This document shows, one piece after another, positions 16,042 through 28,513 of a stretch of 47,944 nt of DNA (its first letter is position 1; each line of letters starts with the position of its first letter). The notes beneath the pieces were generated by a model. It was not told the DNA's origin. It was given only the letters and a program-made list of their open reading frames with translations, and searched no databases. The translations under genes were made by a program, and so were the position numbers. Where the stretch lies: NCBI GenBank assembly GCA_902770635.1, contig CACXTX010000024.1, forward strand, positions 1-47,944. Direction: 5' to 3'. The stretch is from an uncultured Prevotellaceae bacterium (lineage in GTDB: Bacteria > Bacteroidota > Bacteroidia > Bacteroidales > Bacteroidaceae).

Positions 16042-18714
16042 ATGAAGAAAATTACAGTCATTGCTGTTTTCGCCTTGTTAGCCATTACGGCTATGGCGCA
16101 ACGAGTTAACATCCAGACAGGAAAGAAAGCATCAGCACGTGAGCAATATGCTGCAGAATACCTGCAGAAGAAATTAACGGAGATGGGTTATACCATCAGT
16201 CCCAAGAAAGCAGACTGCAAGATTACGCTTTCGAACGCAAACAGCGGAACAACAGAAGGATACACAATAGCCAAAGACAAAAAAGGCATCACGGTGACGG
16301 GAAATGATGCTACGGGTGTCATTTACGGTTGTGTGGAACTGGCAGACCGCATCCGTCAAGCCGGCGGACTTGACAAGTTTGTTGCGATGCCATCGCAACA
16401 AACCATACAGGAAGCACCCCAAATGGTAATGCGAGGCACATGTATCGGATTACAGAAGACAGTCTATCTGCCTGGCCATGGTGTCTATGAATACCCTTAC
16501 ACCCCCGAGAACTTCCCTTGGTTCTACGACAAGGCAGAATGGGTGAAATACCTCGACATGATGGTGGAGAACAAGATGAACTCGCTATACCTGTGGAACG
16601 GTCATCCCTTTGCCTCGCTGGTGAAACTGAAGGACTATCCCTTTGCCCTGGAAGTAGATGAGGAGACATTTAAGAAGAACGAAGAAATCTTCTCATTCCT
16701 CACCCATGAAGCCGACAAGCGTGGCATCTGGGTGATTCAGATGTTCTATAATATCATTCTGAGCAAACCTTTTGCCGACCATTATGGACTGAAAACACAG
16801 GATCGCCACCGTCCCATCACACCGCTGATTTCCGATTATACACGCAAGTCCATCGCCGCCTTCATCGAAAACTATCCCAATGTGGGATTGTTGGTTTGCC
16901 TGGGCGAGGCGATGGCAACTATCGACGATGATGTCATCTGGATGAAGGAAACCATCATCCCTGGTATCAAGGATGGTCTAAAGGCCAGTGGTAGAACGGA
17001 TATTCCCCCTGTGGTGCTGCGCTCACACGATACCGACGGTCCATTGGTATTGAAGGAATCGCTACCTCTCTACCCTAACATCTACACGATGTCGAAATAT
17101 ACCGGTGAGTCGCTGACCACCTACACACCTGGAGGACCTTGGGGCGAGACCCATCGCCAGTTGGCTGCCGCTGCTCCCGTGCATATTGACAATGTACATA
17201 TCTTGGCAAATCTGGAACCTTGGCGTTGGTCATCGCCCGCCTTCATCCAGAAGACCGTTCAGGCCATGCACCGCGTCCACCACTCTAAGGGACTGCACCT
17301 CTATCCGCAAGCCTCTTACTGGGACTGGCCCTATACCGCCGATAAGTTACCCAATGGCGAACGAGAGAAGCAGTTGGATCGCGACTGGATGTGGTACCAA
17401 GCTTGGGGACGCTATAGTTGGAACGACCAGCGAGGTCTGGATAAGACCTACTGGAAGAAGGAGCTGGCCGAATATTATGGCATTGACACCATTGCTGCAG
17501 GTCATCTGCTGAACGCCTACGATGAGACCGGCGAAATCGCTCCCAAGCTCCTGCGCCGTTTCGGCATTACGGAGGGAAACCGTCAGACGTTACTCTTGGG
17601 AATGACGATGGGACAGTTGGTGAACCCATATAAGTACACCATCTACCCGGGCTTCTACGAGAGTTGCGGTCCCGAAGGCGAGAAACTCATCGAGTATATT
17701 GAGAAGGAATATAAAGGACTTTCCCATAAGGGTGAACTGCCTTTCGACATTGTGGACCAGTGCGTCAATCATGGAGACCGTGCCCTCGTCGAGATGGCGG
17801 CGATTACCGTCAAGCCCACCCGGCATGCTGACGAATACCAGCGCGTGTGGAACGACTTCCTTTGCTATGCCACCTTTGCCAAAGCCTTCCAGATGAAGGT
17901 ACGTGCCGCTGCCGAGGTGCTTCGTTACAAGTGGACCCAGGATATCACCTATTTGGAATCGGCTGTTAAATGGTTAGAGCAGAGCAACAACACTTGGTCC
18001 GATTTGTGCAAGATGACGGACAAGACATACCTCTATGCTAACTCTATGCAGACGGCCCAACGCCGTGTACCTGTGGGTGGCGATGGCGGCAAGATGAAGA
18101 CATGGAGTGAGTTGGCTGTTGTCTATCAGGCAGAGTTGGATGCGTTTAAGGAGAACATCGAGAAACTGAAGCATCCAGTGGCACAAACGGACGTCCAGAT
18201 ACAGTCTGCCCAGCCCGCCAAGGTCACCATTCTCTCACCTCTCACCTCTCACCTCACACCTCTCGAAAAAGGTACTGTGCTTTTCGAGAAGCGCCCCGAC
18301 ACGCCCGTTGACTCTCTTGCTCCTGAGCTTGTAGGTCTGCAAGCCCTTGTGCTGAACCGTGACACCACACGTATCGTCGGAACCAGCATCGAATATGAGA
18401 GCGACAAACCCGTCAAGCTGCTCGTAGGTCTCTTCAAGGACGACGACCGCAAGTTTGCCAAAGCTCCGAAGTTGGAGATTGACGCTACGGGCAACGAGTA
18501 CGGTCAGGCTGAGCCCATCTTGACCAATGCCATCAGCATCGTACAGATGCCTAAGGTCAACATCCACCAGTATTCTCTGCCAGCAGGTCACAACACCATC
18601 CGCCTGCCTAAGGGAATCCTCATGGTGGCAGGCTTCACCCAGAGTGACATCAAGCCCCGCGACTGTGGATTAAATGGTCCGTCAGGCGAGGTTGACTGGC
18701 TCTTTCAGAAATAA
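16042..18714 (+). CDS. GH138-like exo-alpha-galacturonidase
   Basis: Exported 890-aa enzyme with signal peptide MKKITVIAVFALLAITAMA. Residues about 25-120 form a GH20/GH67-type N-terminal domain (QYAAEYLQKKLTEMGY, ATGVIYGCVELADRIR). A TIM barrel follows with uronidase-like motifs (RGTCIGLQKT, NKMNSLYLWNGHPF, LEPWRW). The closest description I can give is the GH138 alpha-galacturonidase type (BT0997), acting on galacturonic acid in side chain A of rhamnogalacturonan II. In Bacteroides thetaiotaomicron BT0997 lies next to BT0996, a GH137-GH2 fusion, and the next gene here has exactly that architecture, which supports the call. GH115 or GH67 glucuronidases are alternatives. A CTCACCT heptamer tract encodes the linker SPLTSHLTPLEK near residue 735. 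A terminator-like hairpin lies 22 nt before the ATG. Confidence 0.7.
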   Translation: MKKITVIAVFALLAITAMAQRVNIQTGKKASAREQYAAEYLQKKLTEMGYTISPKKADCKITLSNANSGTTEGYTIAKDKKGITVTGNDATGVIYGCVELADRIRQAGGLDKFVAMPSQQTIQEAPQMVMRGTCIGLQKTVYLPGHGVYEYPYTPENFPWFYDKAEWVKYLDMMVENKMNSLYLWNGHPFASLVKLKDYPFALEVDEETFKKNEEIFSFLTHEADKRGIWVIQMFYNIILSKPFADHYGLKTQDRHRPITPLISDYTRKSIAAFIENYPNVGLLVCLGEAMATIDDDVIWMKETIIPGIKDGLKASGRTDIPPVVLRSHDTDGPLVLKESLPLYPNIYTMSKYTGESLTTYTPGGPWGETHRQLAAAAPVHIDNVHILANLEPWRWSSPAFIQKTVQAMHRVHHSKGLHLYPQASYWDWPYTADKLPNGEREKQLDRDWMWYQAWGRYSWNDQRGLDKTYWKKELAEYYGIDTIAAGHLLNAYDETGEIAPKLLRRFGITEGNRQTLLLGMTMGQLVNPYKYTIYPGFYESCGPEGEKLIEYIEKEYKGLSHKGELPFDIVDQCVNHGDRALVEMAAITVKPTRHADEYQRVWNDFLCYATFAKAFQMKVRAAAEVLRYKWTQDITYLESAVKWLEQSNNTWSDLCKMTDKTYLYANSMQTAQRRVPVGGDGGKMKTWSELAVVYQAELDAFKENIEKLKHPVAQTDVQIQSAQPAKVTILSPLTSHLTPLEKGTVLFEKRPDTPVDSLAPELVGLQALVLNRDTTRIVGTSIEYESDKPVKLLVGLFKDDDRKFAKAPKLEIDATGNEYGQAEPILTNAISIVQMPKVNIHQYSLPAGHNTIRLPKGILMVAGFTQSDIKPRDCGLNGPSGEVDWLFQK
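18232..18265. repeat. Heptamer tract, CTCACCT type, in the GH138-like gene
   Basis: CTCACCT three times, then CACACCT. Codes for SPLTSHLTPLE between two domains. Confidence 0.85.
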
Positions 18715-18783
18715 TTCATAATTCAGACTCGACCAAGGTCGCTTCGTACCTTTAGGTCGAAGAATGCATAATTCATAATTACG
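18715..18783. repeat. Intergenic heptamer tract, TTCATAA type, split by a hairpin
   Basis: TTCATAA units at both ends (with TGCATAA) around a 36-bp piece that forms a hairpin. It reaches the start codon of the next gene. Confidence 0.8.
18730..18759. promoter_or_regulatory. Hairpin within an intergenic heptamer tract
   Basis: CGACC-AAGGT (18730-18739) pairs with ACCTT-(TA)-GGTCG (18748-18759). It sits between two blocks of TTCATAA units in the gap between the GH138-like and the GH137-GH2-like genes. Confidence 0.5.
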
Positions 18784-21700
18784 ATGATGAAAAGATTCAT
18801 GTTGGCAACCCTCTCTTTATGCATTGCGCATTATGCATTATGCATTGAAAAGGAGGTGATGCAGCGCATCTATAACGAGGTACGCACGCCCTATAAATAT
18901 GGTATGGTGGTAGCCCCCACCGACAACTACCATAAGATAGACTGCCCGACGGTGTTCCGTGAGGGCGACAAGTGGCTGATGACCTATGTGGTCTATAACG
19001 GCAAAGATGGTCTGGACGGACGAGGTTATGAGACATGGCTTTCCGAAAGTGACGACCTGCTGCACTGGAACACCTTGGGGTGCATCCTCTCCTATAAGGA
19101 CGACGGCTGGGACATGAACCAGCGGGGCGGTTTCCCTGCTCTCATCGACTGGACATGGGGCGGCAGTTATGGTATTTCCAAATATAAGAAAAACTACTGG
19201 ATGACCTATATTGGTGGTCACGGCACGGGCTATGAGGCTGTACGTGAACCACTAAACATCGGTATGGCATGGACTGCCGCCGACATCACAACAGCACACG
19301 AGTGGCAAAGTGGCGACAAGCCCCTGCTCAGCATCAACGACAGAGACGTGCAATGGTGGGAGAAACTGGTGCAATACAAAAGCACCATCTATGAAGTGAA
19401 AAATGAAAAGGGAAAAGGGAACAATATGCTGCCGCCCGAGATTCGCAAGTACCACTTCATCATGTTCTATAATGCTGGAGGCATCAACCCTACCAACAAC
19501 CTCAAGGCCGAACGCATAGGCATTGCCCTCTCTAATGACCTGAAGAAATGGAAGCGTTACGACGGTAACCCCATCTTCGCCAACGAGGTAGGCGGAATCA
19601 TTACCGGCGACGCACAGATTGCCAAGATGGGCGACCTCTACGTGATGTTCTATTTCAAAGCCTATGACCCGTCACGCAAGTACAATGCCTTCAACACCTT
19701 TGCTGTCAGTCGCGACCTCATTCACTGGCAGCGTTGGGAGGGCGACGACCTTATCATTCCCTCAAAGCCCTACGACGAGATGTTTGCCCATAAGAGCTAT
19801 GTGGTGAAACACGATGGCATCGTCTATCATTTCTACTGTGCTGTCAATAACGACCAGCAGCGGGGCATTGCCGTCGCCACGAGTGTTCCGATGGGACGTA
19901 GCGAAGTGCGTTTTCCTGAACCGGAGCACAAAGGACGTCGTACCGTCACAAGTCTTAACAATGACTGGCAGGCACTTGTAGTAGGGCGCGATACCATTGC
20001 GGCAAGTGTGAACCTTCCCCACAACTTTGACGACTACTATGGCTACCGTCAACTGCGTCACGGAAACCTGCACGGCTCTGCTTTATATAATAAGGTGTTT
20101 ACAACCTCCAAGACAGAAGGCAAGCGCTACTTCCTCCAGTTCGAGGGTGTCGGCACTTATGCCACCGTTACCCTGAACGGGCATCAGTATCCCAAGGAAC
20201 TGGTGGGTCGTACCGTCTGGACACTTGACATCACCGAAGCTTTGCGTAATGGACAGAACGAGCTGAAGGTGCTCGTTGACCATCCTGCCATGCAGACAGA
20301 ATCCCCTTGGGTGTGTGGCGGATGCTCCTCCGAATGGGGTTTCAGCGAGGGAAGTCAGCCCCTCGGCATCTTCCGTCCCGTCAGTCTTATTGAGACAGAT
20401 GCTGTACGCATCGAGCCCTTTGGCGTACACATCTGGAACAACGCAGCCTGCGACTCTGTCTTCATCGATACCGAGGTCAGAAACTACACTCGACAGGCGC
20501 AGCAAATCGAGTTGGTGAATAAGTTCACCCTCGCCTCAGGCAAACAGGTATTCCGCCATGCTGAGACAATTACGCTGCAAGCTGGCGAGAGCCGCGTATT
20601 CCACTATGCAGAGTCCATTACGAACGTACACCGATGGAGTCTTGAGGACCCCTATCTATATGGACTCAGCACCATGATTAAGCGCAACGGCAAGACTACC
20701 GACGAGGTACGCACACCGTTTGGCATCCGTAACATTCAGTGGCCTGTATCCAGTCATACGGGTGACCATCGCTTCTTCCTCAATGGACAGCCCGTCTTTA
20801 TCAACGGCACGTGTGAATATGAGCATATCCTAGGCAACAGCCACGCCTTTACCCCAGAGCAAATCCGCTCTCGTGTCAAGCAGATTACCAATGCCGGCTT
20901 CAATGCCTTCCGCGAAGGGCACCAGCCCCATAATCTGCTCTATCAGCAACTCTTCGACGAGCAGGGCATCCTCTTCTGGAGTCAGTTCTCTGCGCACATC
21001 TGGTACGACACCCCTCAGTTCCGCAATAATTTCAAGCGCCTGCTGGTCCGTTGGATCAAGGAGCGCCGCAACTGTCCCTCTATCATCCTTTGGGGCTTGC
21101 AGAACGAGAGTGTGTTGCCCAAGGACTTTGCCGAAGAGTGTTCCGACATAATCCGTTCGCTCGACCCAACCTGTCGTGACCAACGTCTTATCACCACCTG
21201 TAACGGTGGCGAGGGTACCGACTGGAATGTCATTCAGAACTGGAGTGGAACCTATGGTGGTAGCGCCGAGAACTACGACAACGAATTGAAGCGCCCCGAG
21301 CAACTATTAAACGGCGAATACGGTGCCTGGCGCACTATCGACCTGCATGGTGATGCCAAATACAGCGAAGAGTCGTTTACCAAGTTACTGGAGACCAAGG
21401 CCCGCTTGGCAGAAAGTGCCAAGGACAGCGTCTGCGGACATTTCCAATGGCTCTTCACCTCCCACGACAACCCAGGTCGTACGCAGCCCGACGGTGCCCT
21501 TCGCCGCATAGACAAGATCGGTCCCATCAACTATAAAGGCCTTACCACCATTTGGGAAGAACCTACTCCAGCCTACTACATGTACCGTAGCCGTTATGCA
21601 AGTCGCTGTGGCACAGCGACAGGCATCACCGCTGCTGATAGAAACCGCGACCTCGTGAAAGCTGTCGAGGGTTATCACTACCTCTATCGCATCAACTGTG

Positions 21701-22596
21701 GTGGCGATGCTTTCAACGACGAGTTCGGACAACTGTGGCAGGCTGACGATACCCTTTACAGCCACTCCTGGGGTCAGGACTTTGGCATGCATCCTTATCA
21801 GGCCAGCCAACGTCATATCGCAGAGAAAATTCATGGCACCAAGAGCTACGAACTGTTCCAATACTTCCGTTTTGGACGCCACCGCCTATGGTATGACCTG
21901 CCCGTTCCCGACGGCAACTACCGTGTCGAGCTCTACTTTACAGAACCCTGGCACGGCAAGGATGGTAGCGAGCAGGGTGACTACGAAGGCATGCGCATTT
22001 TCGATGTGGCCATCAATGGCGAGACACTTATTGACGACCTTGACCCTTGGGCCGAGGCAGGCTATTGCGGTGCCTTGAAACGAGTGGTTACCGCAAAGGC
22101 CCAGCAGGGCAAGCTCCGCATCTCCTTCCCCGAGGTGAAGGCTGGTCAGGCCGTTATCTGCGGTATTGCCGTTGCTGCTGTTCAGCCTGTTGTTGTGGCA
22201 CAGCAACAGGGCAAAACCACCTGGCGCACCTTCGACACCGACACCATTGCCAAGTTGCCGAAGTATGAACTGCCACAAGATGCTGAGGCTCATCCCGCTA
22301 CGGTTTATCAGCCTCATGCCAAGCAGAACAACACCTTCGTCATCAAGCCAGGCTTAGGACAGGAATATGCACTCCGCTTCCGTTATAAGAACACCAGCGG
22401 AGCCCCTATTAAGACGCGTCTGACCATTACCGACTCGAAGCGCACCATACTGGTTGACCGTGAGATATCGTTCCCCACGACACCCAATAAGTTTAAGATG
22501 CTCAGTACCACGACGGGCACCCAGATTAACGCTGGCACTTATACGGTACGCATCGACTCCAAAGATGTTGAATTTAAGGAACTGGAAATACAATAA
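18784..22596 (+). CDS. GH137-like propeller / GH2 / malectin multidomain glycosidase
   Basis: A 1270-aa exported enzyme. The signal peptide MMKRFMLATLSLCIAHYALC is largely coded by a GCATTAT heptamer tract. Residues about 30-375 form a five-bladed propeller (VAPTDNYHKIDCPTVF, ITGDAQIAKMGDLYVMFYF) as in GH137 beta-L-arabinofuranosidases. Residues about 390-860 are a complete GH2 unit: sugar-binding domain, Ig domain and TIM barrel with acid/base E775 in LQNESVLP and nucleophile E845 in LNGEYGAW. A malectin-like domain follows (about 960-1135, RINCGGDAFNDEFG), then a small beta domain. GH137 fused to GH2 is the architecture of BT0996, which acts on side chain B of rhamnogalacturonan II. The gene is 69 bp after the GH138-like gene and 43 bp before the next, so it is likely operonic. 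Confidence 0.82.
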   Translation: MMKRFMLATLSLCIAHYALCIEKEVMQRIYNEVRTPYKYGMVVAPTDNYHKIDCPTVFREGDKWLMTYVVYNGKDGLDGRGYETWLSESDDLLHWNTLGCILSYKDDGWDMNQRGGFPALIDWTWGGSYGISKYKKNYWMTYIGGHGTGYEAVREPLNIGMAWTAADITTAHEWQSGDKPLLSINDRDVQWWEKLVQYKSTIYEVKNEKGKGNNMLPPEIRKYHFIMFYNAGGINPTNNLKAERIGIALSNDLKKWKRYDGNPIFANEVGGIITGDAQIAKMGDLYVMFYFKAYDPSRKYNAFNTFAVSRDLIHWQRWEGDDLIIPSKPYDEMFAHKSYVVKHDGIVYHFYCAVNNDQQRGIAVATSVPMGRSEVRFPEPEHKGRRTVTSLNNDWQALVVGRDTIAASVNLPHNFDDYYGYRQLRHGNLHGSALYNKVFTTSKTEGKRYFLQFEGVGTYATVTLNGHQYPKELVGRTVWTLDITEALRNGQNELKVLVDHPAMQTESPWVCGGCSSEWGFSEGSQPLGIFRPVSLIETDAVRIEPFGVHIWNNAACDSVFIDTEVRNYTRQAQQIELVNKFTLASGKQVFRHAETITLQAGESRVFHYAESITNVHRWSLEDPYLYGLSTMIKRNGKTTDEVRTPFGIRNIQWPVSSHTGDHRFFLNGQPVFINGTCEYEHILGNSHAFTPEQIRSRVKQITNAGFNAFREGHQPHNLLYQQLFDEQGILFWSQFSAHIWYDTPQFRNNFKRLLVRWIKERRNCPSIILWGLQNESVLPKDFAEECSDIIRSLDPTCRDQRLITTCNGGEGTDWNVIQNWSGTYGGSAENYDNELKRPEQLLNGEYGAWRTIDLHGDAKYSEESFTKLLETKARLAESAKDSVCGHFQWLFTSHDNPGRTQPDGALRRIDKIGPINYKGLTTIWEEPTPAYYMYRSRYASRCGTATGITAADRNRDLVKAVEGYHYLYRINCGGDAFNDEFGQLWQADDTLYSHSWGQDFGMHPYQASQRHIAEKIHGTKSYELFQYFRFGRHRLWYDLPVPDGNYRVELYFTEPWHGKDGSEQGDYEGMRIFDVAINGETLIDDLDPWAEAGYCGALKRVVTAKAQQGKLRISFPEVKAGQAVICGIAVAAVQPVVVAQQQGKTTWRTFDTDTIAKLPKYELPQDAEAHPATVYQPHAKQNNTFVIKPGLGQEYALRFRYKNTSGAPIKTRLTITDSKRTILVDREISFPTTPNKFKMLSTTTGTQINAGTYTVRIDSKDVEFKELEIQ
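18817..18847. repeat. Heptamer tract, GCATTAT type, in the GH137-GH2 signal peptide
   Basis: TATGCAT, TGCGCAT, TATGCAT, TATGCAT, TGAA. Codes for LCIAHYALCIE. Confidence 0.85.
19393..19420. repeat. Heptamer tract, AAAGGGA type, in the GH137-like domain
   Basis: GAAGTGA, AAAATGA, AAAGGGA, AAAGGGA. Codes for a lysine-rich loop, VKNEKGKGN. Confidence 0.8.
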
Positions 22597-22599
22597 TAA

Positions 22600-25453
<2,854 letters not shown>

Positions 25454-25488
25454 ACAACAATTTTCTAACCTATTTATATTGTACAACT

Positions 25489-26133
25489 ATGAATAAAAAC
25501 GATCAATTTGTCATTACCATCAATCGTGAGATGGGCAGCGGCGGTCGTACCATTGGCCGTAAGTTAGCAGATAAGCTGGGTGTCGAGTTCTACTACAAGA
25601 CCGTCATCAAGGGCTTGGAGAAAGAGTTCAACCTCACCGCAGAAGAAATCGAGAAACAGAAAGGTCGCGAGCAAGGCTGGTGGGCCAACATCAAGCAGCA
25701 GCTGACCAACTCCATCATGTCGTCCAACCCATATCTTCCACAGGTAGCCGATACTGCCAGTCTAATTGACACCGACGACATTTTCAAGGCAGAGACGGAG
25801 ATTCTCAGAGGCATTGCCGACGAAGAGTCGTGCGTAGTAGCCGGACGTTGCGGTTTCTACATCTTCCGTAACCATCCTAACCACTTTAACATCCTCATTC
25901 AGGCCTCTATGCCCCACCGCATCAAGCGCGTTGCCAACAAGCAGGGCATCAGTGAGGAAGAAGCCCGCAAGGCCATTGATATGGTTGACCAGATGCGCGA
26001 GAACTACGTGAACAAGTACACCAACACCTCACGCTATGACACCCGCAACTACGACCTCGTCATCACGATGGACGAGCTGACCGAGGACGACGCCGTTGCG
26101 ATTATCCTGGAGACCATCAACCGCCAAGCATAG
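25489..26133 (+). CDS. Cytidylate kinase-like family protein
   Basis: A 214-aa cytosolic P-loop protein of the cytidylate-kinase-like family. It begins FVITINREMGSGGRTIGRKLADKLG, the usual modified P-loop of this group (S/NREMGSGG), then VVAGRCGFYIFRNHPN near residue 118. The true substrate of this family is not established; its members are not the housekeeping Cmk. It starts 35 nt after the GH2 gene on the same strand, so it may be transcribed with the carbohydrate cluster, and a 21-bp repeat array follows its stop. A paralogue with the same layout is at 42975-43595. Confidence 0.85.
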   Translation: MNKNDQFVITINREMGSGGRTIGRKLADKLGVEFYYKTVIKGLEKEFNLTAEEIEKQKGREQGWWANIKQQLTNSIMSSNPYLPQVADTASLIDTDDIFKAETEILRGIADEESCVVAGRCGFYIFRNHPNHFNILIQASMPHRIKRVANKQGISEEEARKAIDMVDQMRENYVNKYTNTSRYDTRNYDLVITMDELTEDDAVAIILETINRQA

Positions 26134-26138
26134 GCTGA

Positions 26139-26241
26139 TTTAAATACTCCAAGACTAATTTGAAATACTCCAAGAGTATTGTGAAATACTCCGAGACTAT
26201 TGTAAAATACTCCAAGATTATCTGTCAATAATCCTGGAGTT
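26139..26241. repeat. 21-bp tandem array of AATACTCC units
   Basis: Four units of GAAATACTCCAAGAGTATTGT type (21-22 bp) and a fifth degenerate one containing ATCCTGGAG. Some units are palindromic (AATACTC-CAA-GAGTATT). The array separates two convergent genes and may act as a two-way terminator. 21 bp is three times seven, so it may be related to the heptamer tracts. Confidence 0.75.
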
Positions 26242-26265
26242 AAAGTGGTGTTCTCCTTGTTCCCT

Positions 26266-28509
26266 TTATCCTCCCTTACTGATTCCTCCTACTACATCGT
26301 CATTGTCAATGGAGTGTTCCGCCTTCTTCACGCTGGCTTTCAGAGAACCAAAGCGCCAGGTAACGGAGAGGGTGAACGAGCGGGCATTGTTCCAGGACTG
26401 CTGGAAATCACGATAGTCGCCATTCACGGTTTCGGCCTCTGTCGTCCAGTATTTGTTGAAAGGTGCATTGGCTCCGATGCGTACGGTCAGCCGGTTGTCC
26501 TTGAGAAATGAGCGTTGCAGCGAGAAGTAATAGCCGTGATAAGAGTGCTGCATATAATAGATTCCATTGGGGCTATGACCAATTTTGCCGTATGCCGCCA
26601 TATAAAGCAACAGATTCCAAGGTAGCTTTTGGGAGAGATTAGCAAAGAAATAGTCGGACCATCCAAAGGTGCGATAGCCCAGGTTCGGATTCTCGTAGTG
26701 TACGTATCTCAGGTTGTTGTTGATGACAAAGGTTGTGCCGTCGAAAGGCTTCCACTGCACATACTGCTCCACTGAGAAACGACGGTAGCGCAGAATGTTG
26801 TCGTAGGTGGTATAGCGGATGTCGTTCTTGGCTGTCTCTATGGTGCTGATACCTTTTGAGCTGTAGTTGTAGGCTGGTGCTATCTGGAGCGTCAACCGAG
26901 GCAGGATATAGGAATAAATCAGACTAATGCGCTGTGTATGAGAACTGACCAAGTTGGCATTGCCATAATGGACAGAAGTAGGTGAAGTGACGATAGCAGG
27001 GTTCAGGTAGGAGATGCCAGGACGGTTGATGCTGGTGGTCAACGAGAGTTTCAACGACTGAGCATCCGTCAACTGATATTTCAGCGAAGCCTGTGGCACC
27101 CAGTCGCTCAGGTGTTTGTCGAAGGCGTTGCCCTTTCCGTCAGGATATTGCCCTTTCATATAGCTGTATTCATAACGCAGACCTGCCCGAGCCGACCATT
27201 TCTTGTGATTGTAGATATAGTCTGCATAACCTGCCAGCACACGGGTGGTATGTTCGAAGTCGTTATTAGTCAGCATGTCAACACCGGCATAATCGACGTA
27301 GTCGCTTTGCACCTTTAGGTCAAAGAATTTCTGCGTGTTATGGCTGTTGTTATTGCGATAAATATACTTGGCACCCACCTCCAACTGATGTCCTTTGCCT
27401 AACGGACGCAGCCAGTCTGCCTGAAAGGTATGTTCCGTGAAGCGTTCGCGTTCGGTTTGCAGACTGCCAGTGTAGCGGAATGGTGCATTCACCATGTCTG
27501 TATAGGTATTCTCCTGATCCGTGTGTTGGCGTGTCAGGGCGAGCATGTAAGAGAGTGTGAGTCGCTCGCCCTTCCGACGCGTCTTGTGCTCGTAGTCCAT
27601 CCGTCCGCTCCACGAGGAATGACTGTAGCCAGGCATCCAGTAGTGATTGCTATAACTATAGACTGGCTGTCCTGCCGGACTGGTCAGTGCTGTTGAACCG
27701 TCACCTTGCACATTCAGCTTGTAGAAATAACCACCAAACGAAGCCGACAATAGGTTCAGCGAGTCAATGTCGTAACTAGCATTCAGATTGCTATAGTGGA
27801 TAGCACCGGGATTGGTACCGTCTGAATGGGACTGCATGCGGTTGCCTGTCTCGAGATACCTGCGTTCTGTGTCTGTGATGCTTACCGTTGAACGGCTGGA
27901 CATGCCTCCATAGCCGTAATCAATGGATGCCAGCAGTTTTCCCATCTGTCCTGTCAGCGAGGTGTAGAGATTACGTTGATTCTTTGTATTATAGCTCGCC
28001 GACACCACACCCGTCATGCCTTGCATCTTCGAGCCGTCAACCATCACGATGTTCAGGATGGCATCCACGCCCTCGGCATCCTCACGCGCTCCAGGGTCGG
28101 TTATCACTTCGATGCGCTTCACCATCGAGGCTGGCATCGACTTGAACGTCTCTTTGGCGTTCTTCGACAGGCTGGGGTCGTAGTGTCCGTTCTTGTATAT
28201 CTTGTAACTACTGTTTCCCTTCACCAAGATGTTGTCCTGTCCGTCCACCGTCACCATCGGCACCTTGCGCAACATGTCCATGACGGTCTGCGTCTTCGAC
28301 TCCTCATCAGCCTGCACGTCATAGCCAATGCGGTCAATCTCCTGCTTGATAAGTTGCTTCTGCGCCTTTACCACTACGCCCTCCAGTTCCTTGCTCCATG
28401 TGATGGAATCGCTGCTTACGCTAGCCGAATCTGCTTTCGTTTGGGCTGTAGCTATCCCTGCTTTCGCTACCAACAGCAGCGAAAGGCATACTAATCTTAT
28501 ATGTTTCAT
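26266..28509 (-). CDS. TonB-dependent-type outer-membrane beta-barrel protein
   Basis: A 747-aa outer-membrane protein of the OMP_b-brl_3 type. The signal peptide is MKHIRLVCLSLLLVAKAGIATAQ. A plug-like domain follows at about 40-150 (LEGVVVKAQKQLIKQEIDRIGYDV, NILVKGNSSYKIYKNG, IEVITDPGAREDAEG) with no carboxypeptidase-like repeat in front. The rest is a barrel of alternating aromatic strands. It is not a SusC and no SusD is adjacent. It is the last gene of a minus-strand operon with sigma and anti-sigma-like genes, so its expression is probably under that ECF sigma factor. The transported substrate is unknown. Confidence 0.85.
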   Translation of the reverse strand: MKHIRLVCLSLLLVAKAGIATAQTKADSASVSSDSITWSKELEGVVVKAQKQLIKQEIDRIGYDVQADEESKTQTVMDMLRKVPMVTVDGQDNILVKGNSSYKIYKNGHYDPSLSKNAKETFKSMPASMVKRIEVITDPGAREDAEGVDAILNIVMVDGSKMQGMTGVVSASYNTKNQRNLYTSLTGQMGKLLASIDYGYGGMSSRSTVSITDTERRYLETGNRMQSHSDGTNPGAIHYSNLNASYDIDSLNLLSASFGGYFYKLNVQGDGSTALTSPAGQPVYSYSNHYWMPGYSHSSWSGRMDYEHKTRRKGERLTLSYMLALTRQHTDQENTYTDMVNAPFRYTGSLQTERERFTEHTFQADWLRPLGKGHQLEVGAKYIYRNNNSHNTQKFFDLKVQSDYVDYAGVDMLTNNDFEHTTRVLAGYADYIYNHKKWSARAGLRYEYSYMKGQYPDGKGNAFDKHLSDWVPQASLKYQLTDAQSLKLSLTTSINRPGISYLNPAIVTSPTSVHYGNANLVSSHTQRISLIYSYILPRLTLQIAPAYNYSSKGISTIETAKNDIRYTTYDNILRYRRFSVEQYVQWKPFDGTTFVINNNLRYVHYENPNLGYRTFGWSDYFFANLSQKLPWNLLLYMAAYGKIGHSPNGIYYMQHSYHGYYFSLQRSFLKDNRLTVRIGANAPFNKYWTTEAETVNGDYRDFQQSWNNARSFTLSVTWRFGSLKASVKKAEHSIDNDDVVGGISKGG

Positions 28510-28513
28510 AGCT

